Source: Nitrospinae bacterium AH_259_B05_G02_I21
GTDB taxonomy: Bacteria; JADFOP01
Direction of reading: 5' to 3'
NCBI GenBank assembly: GCA_027717595.1
Contig: JALLOF010000009.1
Span: 1 to 50,759 of the forward strand
Length of the DNA: 50,759 nt
Shown here: in pieces, positions 25,565 through 33,042 of the stretch
Layout: the number at the start of each line of letters is the position of its first letter
Position numbering within the stretch: the stretch's first letter is position 1
Translations under genes and position numbers: made by a program
Notes under the pieces: model-generated
Database searches by the model: none
Seen by the model: the letters and a program-made list of their open reading frames with translations, nothing else
What the model was told of the DNA's origin: nothing

Positions 25565-25607
25565 CCTTGCATTCCGAAGGAATTGCCGGGCCGCGACCCG
25601 GCATCCA
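25565..25607 (-). promoter_or_regulatory. Structured 5' leader of sufR
   Basis: Between the predicted transcription start (~25607) and the ATG, TGCCGGG-tcgcgg-CCCGGCA forms a perfect 7-bp hairpin. A second small hairpin ATTCC-TTC-GGAAT follows just before the RBS. The order promoter, GC hairpin, small hairpin, RBS could modulate translation or mark a regulator site. Confidence 0.35.
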
Positions 25608-25613
25608 TAGACA

Positions 25614-25642
25614 ATAATAGAGAGAAAACCCCATTTTGTCAA
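25614..25642 (-). promoter_or_regulatory. Strong promoter of the suf operon
   Basis: On the minus strand TTGACA (complement of 25637-25642), exactly 17 bases, then TATTAT (complement of 25614-25619). This is one of the best sigma70-type matches in the window, as expected for an operon kept off by a repressor. Confidence 0.7.
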
Positions 25643-25769
25643 CTCTTTATGCCAAAAATAATCCTTCGCATTTCAATTGCCCACTCTCGAGGGAAGCCCC
25701 TCCGAGCGCTGCCTAATCAGCCGTGTCACAAGTTACGTCAGAGAAAAGAGAGGGTTATGGGCTTAACCT

Positions 25770-26945
25770 TTAAGTAATTTCGAACATTCTGTCTATGGCG
25801 AGTTTTGCCCGGGCGGCAACGGAACGCTGAATATGGACGACCTGTTCATCCTGATACGGGTCTTTGGGGTCGCAGCACTCATCGCAAAGAACAATCTCCA
25901 GCCGATCGCTTCGCAACGAATCCAGCAGCTTCTCAAAGGTATTTTCCTTCATATACTTGCATTCCGCCCCCAGCGAGACGGGCAAGAAGCCTTTCTCGGG
26001 AATCTCCTTTCTCAGCCGATAGACCATACCCTTCTCCGTAGCCACGACGAATTGCTTGGCCTGGGAGATTCGTGCCCGCTCGACCATCTGCTCGGTCGAC
26101 AGGAAGAAGGCTTTCGAGTGGGGGATGACCCCCGCATGCAGCTTATAGAGACACGAGGAGGAGCAGCCGCATTCAGGATGTATCATTAGCTCGGCCTCTG
26201 GATGCTCCACGAGAGCGATATCGATGGAATCTTGTCCTATTTTCTCATGAACGTAGCACGAGGCATTATAGCCATCTTTGTTGTACTGATAGACCTCCAC
26301 CAGATCGGGGTCGACGCCCTGTTCCACCGCCATGGCTTTCATGACGTAGCCGAGATATTTATCGGGCAAGACCAAGATTTTCCGTCCCGGGTATTCCGTC
26401 GCGGCGTAAACGATGATCTTATCCGTATTTCTGGAGGTGGAGATAAAATCGCTGATCGATTTCATGTAGGGGTCGCTGTTGACGTAGGTCACCAGCAGCC
26501 CACCGGCATTTTCCCGCTTCCAGTTCTCGACCCACTGGTAATCGGTCCCGAAGACCAGGGAACATCCGAGCGTCTGAGGCGTATCGGTGACGAACACGCG
26601 CGTGGCATCGCCCGTGATAATCTTCGCCGTGGCGCCCATAAAGTAGACGCTTTCAAAATCAACGCGTTTGGCCCCGATGTCCCTCACATAGAGGCTGAGG
26701 CCAAGCGAGTCCCCGACCTTGTCCGCCAGCTCGTGAAATTCGGGATAGAGGTAGTTGTGGGCGACTATGGTCGAGTGCTTCTCTTCGGCGAGGTGAAGAA
26801 TTTCCAAGGCGAGCTCGGCCAGCTCGAGGCACTTCTCTTGCGTATAGCGGCCGGGATACAAATCCTCGGCATAGCGCGAAAATTTGTCATGCCACTGGCG
26901 GGCCAGTTCGCGCGCGGACATGGTGAGCAAGACTTGAGTCGCCAT
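25770..26945 (-). CDS. nadA: Quinolinate synthase NadA
   Basis: Condenses iminoaspartate with dihydroxyacetone phosphate to give quinolinate for NAD synthesis, using a 4Fe-4S cluster. 391 residues, longer than the usual ~300-370. Motifs are VAHNYLYPEFHELADKVGDS, VYFMGATAKIITGDATRVF, GCSLVFGTDY (first cluster Cys), IHPECGCSSSC (second), and GAECKYMKENTFEKLLDSL (third, near the end). A further Cys cluster (LCDECCDP) lies in the C-terminal extension. GGGTGG lies 8 bases before the ATG. nadB and nadC are not in the window. As an Fe-S enzyme it is well placed just upstream of sufR. Confidence 0.88.
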   Translation of the reverse strand: MATQVLLTMSARELARQWHDKFSRYAEDLYPGRYTQEKCLELAELALEILHLAEEKHSTIVAHNYLYPEFHELADKVGDSLGLSLYVRDIGAKRVDFESVYFMGATAKIITGDATRVFVTDTPQTLGCSLVFGTDYQWVENWKRENAGGLLVTYVNSDPYMKSISDFISTSRNTDKIIVYAATEYPGRKILVLPDKYLGYVMKAMAVEQGVDPDLVEVYQYNKDGYNASCYVHEKIGQDSIDIALVEHPEAELMIHPECGCSSSCLYKLHAGVIPHSKAFFLSTEQMVERARISQAKQFVVATEKGMVYRLRKEIPEKGFLPVSLGAECKYMKENTFEKLLDSLRSDRLEIVLCDECCDPKDPYQDEQVVHIQRSVAARAKLAIDRMFEIT

Positions 26946-26989
26946 CGTCGATACCCACCCTATAGGTCGTCAAACCCCTTCTATCGTTT

Positions 26990-27017
26990 AATGTAGCCCC
27001 GCCGGAACCGGTGTCAA
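26990..27017 (-). promoter_or_regulatory. Candidate promoter of nadA
   Basis: TTGACA (complement of 27012-27017), 16 bases, TACATT (complement of 26990-26995), ending 44 bases before the nadA start. Confidence 0.5.
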
Positions 27018-27370
27018 GCGCATTGCCTACCGGCGCCACAAGCGGCTCGGCATGGCTCCGAGAGGTCCGGGCCCCGCCACTTCCATTATGGCAGAATGCG
27101 ATGGGAAATCCAACCGATCCAGGACCTCATGACGTCGGGATGCCGAAGGGCAGCCCACAATGCCAAGAGTGGCAGGCCTTGAAAAAAAGTCGCCGGGGCC
27201 CCTTGAAGGTCGGCCCCTTATGTGCCACAATTCTCGATAGCGGAGAATTCGCAGGGAGGGAACGAACCCTCATCTTTCACCCCCGAGGCCATAGCCCGTT
27301 ACTCGCTGTTGAAGAATACGAGGAACAACGGGACCCCTGGGCGGAGGGTCGTTTTATTCTAAGGCCGGCC

Positions 27371-27434
27371 CTCTCAAGTCGGCCCGCTTTCATGCCTAGG
27401 GGCTTGAGAGCATAATATCCTCTGTTGATAGAGG
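27371..27434 (+). promoter_or_regulatory. Two-hairpin leader before B12/radical SAM gene 2
   Basis: CTCTCAAG (27371-27378) pairs perfectly with CTTGAGAG (27403-27410), with an inner GCCC/GGGC pairing. A second hairpin, CCTCT-gttgat-AGAGG (27419-27434), sits just before the AAGGAGA RBS. A structured leader of this sort could control translation; its class is unknown. Confidence 0.4.
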
Positions 27435-27456
27435 CCTGAGCAAAAGGAGAGCCCTC

Positions 27457-29304
27457 ATGGGTCAGAGTATCCGAAAGATAGTTTTCGTGGAGCCCAGCTC
27501 CACCCACCTGCATGTCTACAGCAAGGTCACCATTCCCCGCCTCGGTTCTGTCCTCTTAGGAACCATCATGCGGGATCTCGGATACGAGGTCAAAGTCTAC
27601 ATCGAGGACATGGCCCCTGTAGATATGGACGAGGTCCTGAGCGCCGACCTGGTAGGCATCTCCACTCTGACTTCCACCGCCCCTCCGTCCTACAGTTTGT
27701 CAGAAAAGGTCCGAGAGGCCGGCATTCCGACCGTTCTCGGCGGCTCCCACGTGACCTTCCTTACGGACGAAGCACTTCAGTACGGTGATTACGTCGTTCG
27801 GGGAGAGGGTGAGTTCGCCATCGTGGAGTTGGTCGAGGCCCTCGAGAAGGGCAAGGGTTTCGAGAAAATCGACAACCTTTCCTATTGGGATGGTGGCGAG
27901 GTGGTCCACAACCCTGAAAGTCCAAAGATGGATGACCTGGACGTCACACCCATACCCGATTACTCCCTCATACAAGGATGGAAGAGCGGTGGGAACGTTT
28001 CCATAGCCACCTCGCGGGGCTGTCCATTTCCTTGCACCTTCTGCTCTGTTCCAGCAATTCACGGCCGCGGCTTCAGGACCCACTCCATAGACCGAACCAT
28101 CGAGGAGCTGAAGGTTCACAGGGATGCAAAATACGTCTTTTTTGCCGACGACATCTTCAACGCCAACCCCAAGCGAATGAAGGCCTTGTTGCAGCGCATG
28201 ATTGACGAAGGCCTCACCCCCGAGTGGGGGGCGCAGGTACGAACGGAGGCCGCCAGCGACCCCGAGTTGCTCAAGCTGATGCGTGAGTCCAACTGTTTCA
28301 ACGCTTACGTCGGATTCGAGTCCATCAATCCTAAGACCTTGGAGCTTTTCAATAAGAAGCAGGACCTCGCGAAGATCGAGCGGAGCATCGAGCAGTTCCA
28401 CAAGCACAATATCCGAATCCACGGGATGTTCGTGGTCGGCTCAGACGAGGACGATGTCGAGACCATCCATGCCACGACCGAGTTCGCCAAGAGCCGCGAC
28501 ATCGGGTCGGTCCAGTTTTTGATTATGACCCCCTGCCCCGGCTCCCCCGATTGGGACCATCTCTTTGAAAAGGGGGAGAAGTACATCATCAGCAAGAACT
28601 GGAGCCACTATGACGGCCACCACGCCGTCCACCAGCCGAAGCGCATGACCCCGTACGAGCTCCAGATTACGGCTTACCAAGCGATGAAGAACTTCTACTC
28701 CTGGGGCGGCATCATCAAGAAGGTCATCCAGGGGGACATCTGGACCGCCGGTATCCGGCTCTACGGCAAGCGGCTCATGAATGACTGGTGGAAAGACGAG
28801 CGCAACCAGATCTATATGGAGAAGCTGAGGCGAGACATCTCTGATGCGGCCGAGCAGCAGGTCGAGGCCAACACGGTGGGCATTCCGGACGTCTTCATGA
28901 AGGACGGGATGGGGGCCCTCCTGCGCCGCTTCCTCGGCGAGCTGGGGCTTCAGGTAATCGCCTTTGAGACGAGCGGCAGCGACGATGAATCCTCCGTTGC
29001 TGAGACCCTCCACCGATGGCGTCAAAAGGCGGACTGCGTGATCCTTCCCGTGGTGAAAAAGGCCGAGGAGGGCAAGGAAGGGCTCTACCGCACGCTCAAC
29101 ACCCTCCAGGAGCTCTTCCAGGCAAACGCGGAGAAGCTGCCCCATATCGTCCACTTCCCCTTCTTCGATGGGCAAGGGCCGGTCTTCGAGAGCTTCGCCA
29201 AGGTCGGTCTCGCCTTCACCGGAAACTGGCAGAAGATTCGGAAGGCCTTCCAGGATGCCCTCAGCGCCATCGAGGCCGAAAGCGCCGAAAGCCAGACCGC
29301 GTAG
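27457..29304 (+). CDS. B12-binding-domain radical SAM protein with extra C-terminal domain
   Basis: 615 residues. Residues ~1-130 are a cobalamin-binding Rossmann domain (KIVFVEPSS, LVGISTLTSTAP, VLGGSHVTFLTDEAL, VVRGEGEFA). The radical SAM core follows, with the cluster motif in TSRGCPFPCTFCSVP (C-x3-C-x2-C), FFADDIFNAN, YVGFESINP and GMFVVGSDED. After ~residue 470 a separate ~140-residue alpha/beta domain appears (GMGALLRRFLGELGLQVIAF, ILPVVKKAEEG, HFPFFDGQGP), which I cannot assign; it might bind a nucleotide or partner protein. RBS AAGGAGA. It shares its class with the 4.7-kb gene but is clearly diverged from it. Substrate unknown. Confidence 0.9.
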   Translation: MGQSIRKIVFVEPSSTHLHVYSKVTIPRLGSVLLGTIMRDLGYEVKVYIEDMAPVDMDEVLSADLVGISTLTSTAPPSYSLSEKVREAGIPTVLGGSHVTFLTDEALQYGDYVVRGEGEFAIVELVEALEKGKGFEKIDNLSYWDGGEVVHNPESPKMDDLDVTPIPDYSLIQGWKSGGNVSIATSRGCPFPCTFCSVPAIHGRGFRTHSIDRTIEELKVHRDAKYVFFADDIFNANPKRMKALLQRMIDEGLTPEWGAQVRTEAASDPELLKLMRESNCFNAYVGFESINPKTLELFNKKQDLAKIERSIEQFHKHNIRIHGMFVVGSDEDDVETIHATTEFAKSRDIGSVQFLIMTPCPGSPDWDHLFEKGEKYIISKNWSHYDGHHAVHQPKRMTPYELQITAYQAMKNFYSWGGIIKKVIQGDIWTAGIRLYGKRLMNDWWKDERNQIYMEKLRRDISDAAEQQVEANTVGIPDVFMKDGMGALLRRFLGELGLQVIAFETSGSDDESSVAETLHRWRQKADCVILPVVKKAEEGKEGLYRTLNTLQELFQANAEKLPHIVHFPFFDGQGPVFESFAKVGLAFTGNWQKIRKAFQDALSAIEAESAESQTA

Positions 29305-29457
29305 GGCAGTAGCGAGAGGGCTGTACCCTTACCCCTCCGGCAACCACTCCCTTGTGCAAGGACGGCCAGTCCCTTCCTCCTGCGGCTACGGGGCCGTATC
29401 AACTCAAATCCTCGTGCAAATCCGCCCGGCGGTTGATAAGATGGCATGATGTTCGGT

Positions 29458-29544
29458 GCCGGGGTGGCGGAATGGGCAGACGCACGGGACTTAAAATCCC
29501 GGGGCCGAAAGGCCGTGCGGGTTCGAATCCCGCCCCCGGCACCA
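29458..29544 (+). tRNA. tRNA-Leu (TAA)
   Basis: 87 bases with encoded CCA. Acceptor GCCGGGG pairs with CCCCGGC, the anticodon loop CTTAAAA carries TAA, and a long variable arm (GGGGCCGAAAGGCC) marks a class II tRNA. The T-loop is TTCGAAT and the discriminator is A. An integrase remnant abuts its 3' end, so it probably served as an attachment site. Confidence 0.95.
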
Positions 29545-29623
29545 ATTTTTTCAATAACTTACTAGCCTCTACTTTTTGGACAATCCTCTCGGCTTCCCCG
29601 ATTGTGCCCAAAATTGTGCCCAC
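29545..29623 (-). pseudogene. Tyrosine integrase C-terminal remnant, copy A
   Basis: Minus-strand reading gives VGTILGTIGEAERIVQKVEA and then SKLLKKLVPGAGFEP, running into the antisense of the tRNA. The first part aligns with the last residues of copy B at 31.1 kb ([19 protein letters not shown]), sharing GT, I, EAERIV or VAERIV, and V in register. A stop lies just upstream in the frame, so only about 25-30 residues survive. Integrases whose genes end inside their tRNA attachment site show this arrangement. Confidence 0.55.
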
Positions 29624-29877
29624 GGAGGGGCAATTTCAGATGAAATATTAACTTTTAGGTCGGTTGGGCAAAGTAACGATTTCCTGGGATAATATTAACT
29701 TCCAGAAGACCACCGGATTCTTTGGCTGGGCAGCGCTTGGAATCGATTAGGCACCGCCCACATTAAGATGCTCAAATTAGGGAAGGGTCGCTATATCTTG
29801 CAACAAGACACCCTCATCCCTTATATTAAAATCTGCCTTATCGATCGGGATGCTTTGTATTCACTAGCGGCGAGGAC
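29624..29877. other. AT-rich flank of the tRNA-Leu island
   Basis: No gene. It contains two copies of AATATTAACTT (29644-29654 and 29691-29701). A third copy lies on the other side of the SGNH gene (31028-31038); the second and third share the 12-mer TAATATTAACTT. Confidence 0.5.
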
Positions 29878-30885
29878 ATGATGAGAATTAGCTGGAAAAG
29901 CCTCCTCTCTTCCTTCTCATTGATGCTCCTAAGCTCGGTCCTGTTGCTCTTACTCTTTGAAGTAGCCTTGAGAAACTTTGCCCCCCAACCGTTATATTCC
30001 TATGAACAAGGTCTGTTCACAAGCTCTGCAGATTTCGGCTATTCTTTGACCCCCCTTGCCAAAGGACTCCACTCCCAGCCAGAGTATTCTTACTTCATCA
30101 GAGCAAATTCTTACGGTTTCCGAGGCAAGGAGCCGAGATTTGATGCCCAGTACCGTGTTCTAATTTTGGGTGATTCCTTTGGAATGGGCCAAGGGGTCGG
30201 GGAGGGAAAGAATCTGGCCGAGTTATCCCAGATATATTTCAATGATAGAGATGTGGACGTGGACATTTTTAATACGTCCCTGGCCGGTTACTCTGGTATC
30301 AATCAGTTGAAGGTACTGCACAAGTTTGTAAAGACCTATAAGCCTAAATTAGTCATTCTCCTTTTCTATTGGAATGACGTCGGGGCGAGGCGGTCACTAT
30401 CTGTTCAAAACGGATACCTGGTGGTGAATGCCGGGAACAAATACACAGCGCCCTTCAGGGAGTGGCTCAACAACCATTCTCATCTTTATTCTCTAGTCAG
30501 GAGGTTTTATTACATCCAGAAAACCAAGGGAGAGGTGAAAAGAGGCCTTGGAGGACAATACGCTGATTCGGACATGGAAACCACAATAAAGTATATCAAT
30601 GAAATGAAGACTATTTGGGAATTAAATAAACCAGCCTTTGTGGTTGTCCTTCTCCCCCGGGAAGGTATTTACGAAGGAACTGCTGAATTTCGGCGCAGCA
30701 AGAAGACATTCATCGATATGTTAACGAAAAATTCCGTGCTGGCAAGGGATTGGACTCTCGAACTGCCTCCAAACGATAGGAATCATCTGAATTATAAAAT
30801 TGATCATCATTGGAACGAAGCTGGCCACGCCTATTTTGCGAAGGTACTGACTCGATTGATTGAAGAAATGAAAAAGGACGATTGA
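29878..30885 (+). CDS. Membrane-anchored SGNH/GDSL-hydrolase-like protein
   Basis: 335 residues (or one fewer if the second ATG, better spaced from GAGG, is used). A single N-terminal membrane helix (SLMLLSSVLLLLLFEVAL) anchors it, with the domain outside the cytoplasm. Block I is LILGDSFGMGQGVG with the probable nucleophile Ser. Block II-like SLAGYSGINQL and LLFYWND follow, and the C-terminal DHHWNEAGH holds the Asp-His pair. The architecture resembles AlgX/DltD-like or carbohydrate O-acetyl-modifying SGNH proteins. The gene is much more AT-rich than its surroundings and lies between two integrase remnants, so it was probably acquired horizontally. Confidence 0.8.
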   Translation: MMRISWKSLLSSFSLMLLSSVLLLLLFEVALRNFAPQPLYSYEQGLFTSSADFGYSLTPLAKGLHSQPEYSYFIRANSYGFRGKEPRFDAQYRVLILGDSFGMGQGVGEGKNLAELSQIYFNDRDVDVDIFNTSLAGYSGINQLKVLHKFVKTYKPKLVILLFYWNDVGARRSLSVQNGYLVVNAGNKYTAPFREWLNNHSHLYSLVRRFYYIQKTKGEVKRGLGGQYADSDMETTIKYINEMKTIWELNKPAFVVVLLPREGIYEGTAEFRRSKKTFIDMLTKNSVLARDWTLELPPNDRNHLNYKIDHHWNEAGHAYFAKVLTRLIEEMKKDD

Positions 30886-30968
30886 GGCACTACTTTTTTC
30901 CAATTCACCACCGATGGTAGGGCTTTAATCTCTAAGCAAGTTGGCCGTGTCAAGTCCCTCCTAAGGAA

Positions 30969-31067
30969 GATTACACGATGTAATCGCCCCTGATGACCCC
31001 CTGCCTTCAGGGGCAAATAACCCCAGTAATATTAACTTTAATCCAAAAAGGTCCTCACTCGTGAGGA
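30969..31067. repeat. Cluster of three perfect inverted repeats
   Basis: GATTACA-cga-TGTAATC (30969-30985), GCCCCTGA/TCAGGGGC (30986-31014) and TCCTCAC-tc-GTGAGGA (31052-31067) follow one another within 100 bases. They lie between the SGNH gene and integrase remnant B. They could be terminators or recombination-site arms of the old element. Confidence 0.6.
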
Positions 31068-31076
31068 TCATGCGGA

Positions 31077-31271
31077 CTAACCTTTCTGGACTTCCTCAAC
31101 AATTCGCTCTGCAACCTCTATTTCACCCGAAAGTGTACCCATTGAGGCATGATATTGGGATAGAGCTTGGGCCGCTCTTGCTAAATCGGACTCGCTGGTG
31201 ATGTTGTAACGGTCAAAGACGCTTCGGGTCTTGTGGCCCGAAATCCTCATGGCCACCCGCTCAGGGATGCC
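31077..31271 (-). pseudogene. Tyrosine integrase C-terminal remnant, copy B
   Basis: 64 codons plus stop read [20 protein letters not shown], then [20 protein letters not shown] and a final [19 protein letters not shown]. The segment carries the conserved SGHKTR box (box II His and Arg) and the catalytic Tyr in FDRYNI of phage-type tyrosine recombinases. Everything upstream (the other catalytic residues and DNA-binding domains) is missing. The break lies at a G-run around 31271-31280, just before the ligase promoter. Confidence 0.85.
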
Positions 31272-31347
31272 CCCCCAAGCACCCCCCTGTTCCTCGCGAT
31301 ACCCTCTGGGTATAATACAGCTTCGACCAGAAGGGAGGCCTGGTCCC

Positions 31348-32997
31348 GTGACGGCCTACTCGCTGCAGGACAAACCAGCCCTGGCCGGCCTGGACGACTA
31401 CCGACGGCTGTGTGAGGCGTGGCGCTGGTCCATCCCTGAGACCTACAACATCGCCGCCGACTGCGTGGACAAGCACGCCGCCGACCCGGCGCGAGCGGAC
31501 CACCCGGCCCTCATCTGGGAGAACGCCTCGGGCGAGACTCTCAGCTACAGCTTCGGCCAGATGAGCGAGCTTACGAGCCGCTTCGCCCACACGCTTAAGC
31601 GTCTCGGGGTCCGGCCGCGCCAGCGCATCCTCATCAGGCTACCTAACGTACCCGCTTTCCAGATAGCCTTTCTCGGCGCCATCAAGGCCGGGGCCGTGCC
31701 GATCCCCTCGAGCGTGATGTTCCGGGCCTCCGAAGTCCGCTACCGGCTCGCCGACAGCCGGGCCACCGCCGTGGTGACCACCAACGAGCACCTTCCGGAG
31801 GTGCTCGAGGCGGCCGAGGAGGTCCGAGAAGTTCGGTGGCTGCTCATCGACGGCCCCCTGCCCCGGCCCGCCCACAAGCGGATGGTCTCGCTCGAAGACG
31901 CCCTGGCACGGCACGGCCCGCCCTACCCCATCGCACCGACTCGCCCGGACGAGCCCGCCTACATCTGCTACACCTCGGGCACCACGGGCGAGCCGCGCGG
32001 GGTCGTCCATACCCACCAAAGCGTCCCCGGCAAGGACCCTGCGGTGCTCTGGTGGCAGGATCTCAGGCCCACAGACCGGGTCGCCCACTCGGGGCATCTC
32101 TCGTGGACATACCCGCTCGGCTTCGGCTTCCTCTTTCCGTGGCGCCACGGGGTGACGACAGTCTGCTACGACGGCCCATTCGACCCGCTGCGGTGGTACG
32201 AGCTGCTCGCCCGCCACGAGGTCACGGTCTTCACGAGCGTGCCGACGGCCTACCGGAAGATGCTTCACGATGTCGCCGAGCCCCCGGCCCTGCCCCGCCT
32301 GCGGCACGTCACGAGCGCCGGCGAGCCGCTGCCGCCGGAGGTCTTCGAGGCCTGGGCCGAGCGCCACGCCCTGCCCATTTACGAAGGGCTCGGGATGAGC
32401 GAGTTCAGCCTCTTTGTGACCAACCTCGTGGGGGTCCCCATCAAACCCGGCTCGTGCGGGCTGCCCCAGCCGGGCCACCGCTGCGCCGTGCTGGATGATG
32501 AGGGCCTGGAGCTTTCGGCCGGCGAGGAGGGCCTGCTGGCCGTCGAGCAGGCAAGTCCCGCCTGCATGCAAGGGTACTGGGACAAGCCAGATGAGACCGC
32601 CTCCGCTTTCCGCGACGGGTGGCTCGTGGCGGGCGATACGGTCCGCCTCGACGAGGACGGCTACATCTGGTTCGTCGCCCGGGCCGACGACATGATTACC
32701 TCGGCCGGCTACCGGATCGCCCCCCAGGAGATCGAGGCCGTGGCGGGCAGCCACGAGGCGGTCGCCGAGGCCGCCGCCGTGGGTGCGCCCGACCCCATGC
32801 GCGGCCAGGTCGTCAAGCTCTTCGTCGTCTTGAAGGATGGCCACGCACCCTCCGAAGAGCTGGTCGCCTCCATCCAGCAGTTTTGCAAGGCGAACGCCGC
32901 GCCGTACAAGTACCCCCGCCAGGTCGCCTTCATCGACGAGGTCCCCAAGACCCACAGCGGCAAAATCAAGCGCGGGGCGCTGAGGGAGGGAGGGTGA
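31348..32997 (+). CDS. AMP-forming acyl-CoA/benzoate-CoA ligase family protein
   Basis: 549 residues from the GTG chosen because GGGAGG lies 9 bases upstream; TATAAT at 31311-31316 is the probable -10 box. It activates a carboxylic acid with ATP and forms the CoA thioester. Motifs are [17 protein letters not shown] (phosphate loop), [29 protein letters not shown] (A8 region), and the catalytic Lys near the end in [10 protein letters not shown]. Overall it resembles the benzoate/2-aminobenzoate-CoA ligase branch, but substrate specificity cannot be fixed. Its last 72 bases are repeated at 35.8 kb. Confidence 0.9.
   Translation: MTAYSLQDKPALAGLDDYRRLCEAWRWSIPETYNIAADCVDKHAADPARADHPALIWENASGETLSYSFGQMSELTSRFAHTLKRLGVRPRQRILIRLPNVPAFQIAFLGAIKAGAVPIPSSVMFRASEVRYRLADSRATAVVTTNEHLPEVLEAAEEVREVRWLLIDGPLPRPAHKRMVSLEDALARHGPPYPIAPTRPDEPAYICYTSGTTGEPRGVVHTHQSVPGKDPAVLWWQDLRPTDRVAHSGHLSWTYPLGFGFLFPWRHGVTTVCYDGPFDPLRWYELLARHEVTVFTSVPTAYRKMLHDVAEPPALPRLRHVTSAGEPLPPEVFEAWAERHALPIYEGLGMSEFSLFVTNLVGVPIKPGSCGLPQPGHRCAVLDDEGLELSAGEEGLLAVEQASPACMQGYWDKPDETASAFRDGWLVAGDTVRLDEDGYIWFVARADDMITSAGYRIAPQEIEAVAGSHEAVAEAAAVGAPDPMRGQVVKLFVVLKDGHAPSEELVASIQQFCKANAAPYKYPRQVAFIDEVPKTHSGKIKRGALREGG
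32920..32991 (+). repeat. 72-bp direct repeat, copy 1 (ligase 3' end)
   Basis: Lies inside the ligase gene and encodes [20 protein letters not shown] followed by LREG. It matches copy 2 at 70 of 72 positions. The gene continues GGG TGA. Confidence 0.9.
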
Positions 32998-33042
32998 GGG
33001 CAAAGGTATTCCGATTGAAGAACCTCTGGAACCGTGAGTGAT

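Larger units (their letters stand above)
26946..27456. other. Intergenic region with nadA promoter and radical SAM leader
   Basis: Divergent region without a credible gene. It holds the nadA promoter at its left end and a run of inverted repeats before the radical SAM gene at its right end. No known riboswitch consensus was recognised in between. Confidence 0.5.

Noticed and set aside
29399-29544. Continuation of integrase remnant A as a 74-residue protein
   Set aside because: From 29544 leftward it is only the antisense of tRNA-Leu (PGAGFEPARP); the part with integrase similarity ends at the tRNA.
31639-33003. Minus-strand 454-codon open frame
   Set aside because: Shadow of the acyl-CoA ligase; the plus strand has full catalytic motifs and an RBS.
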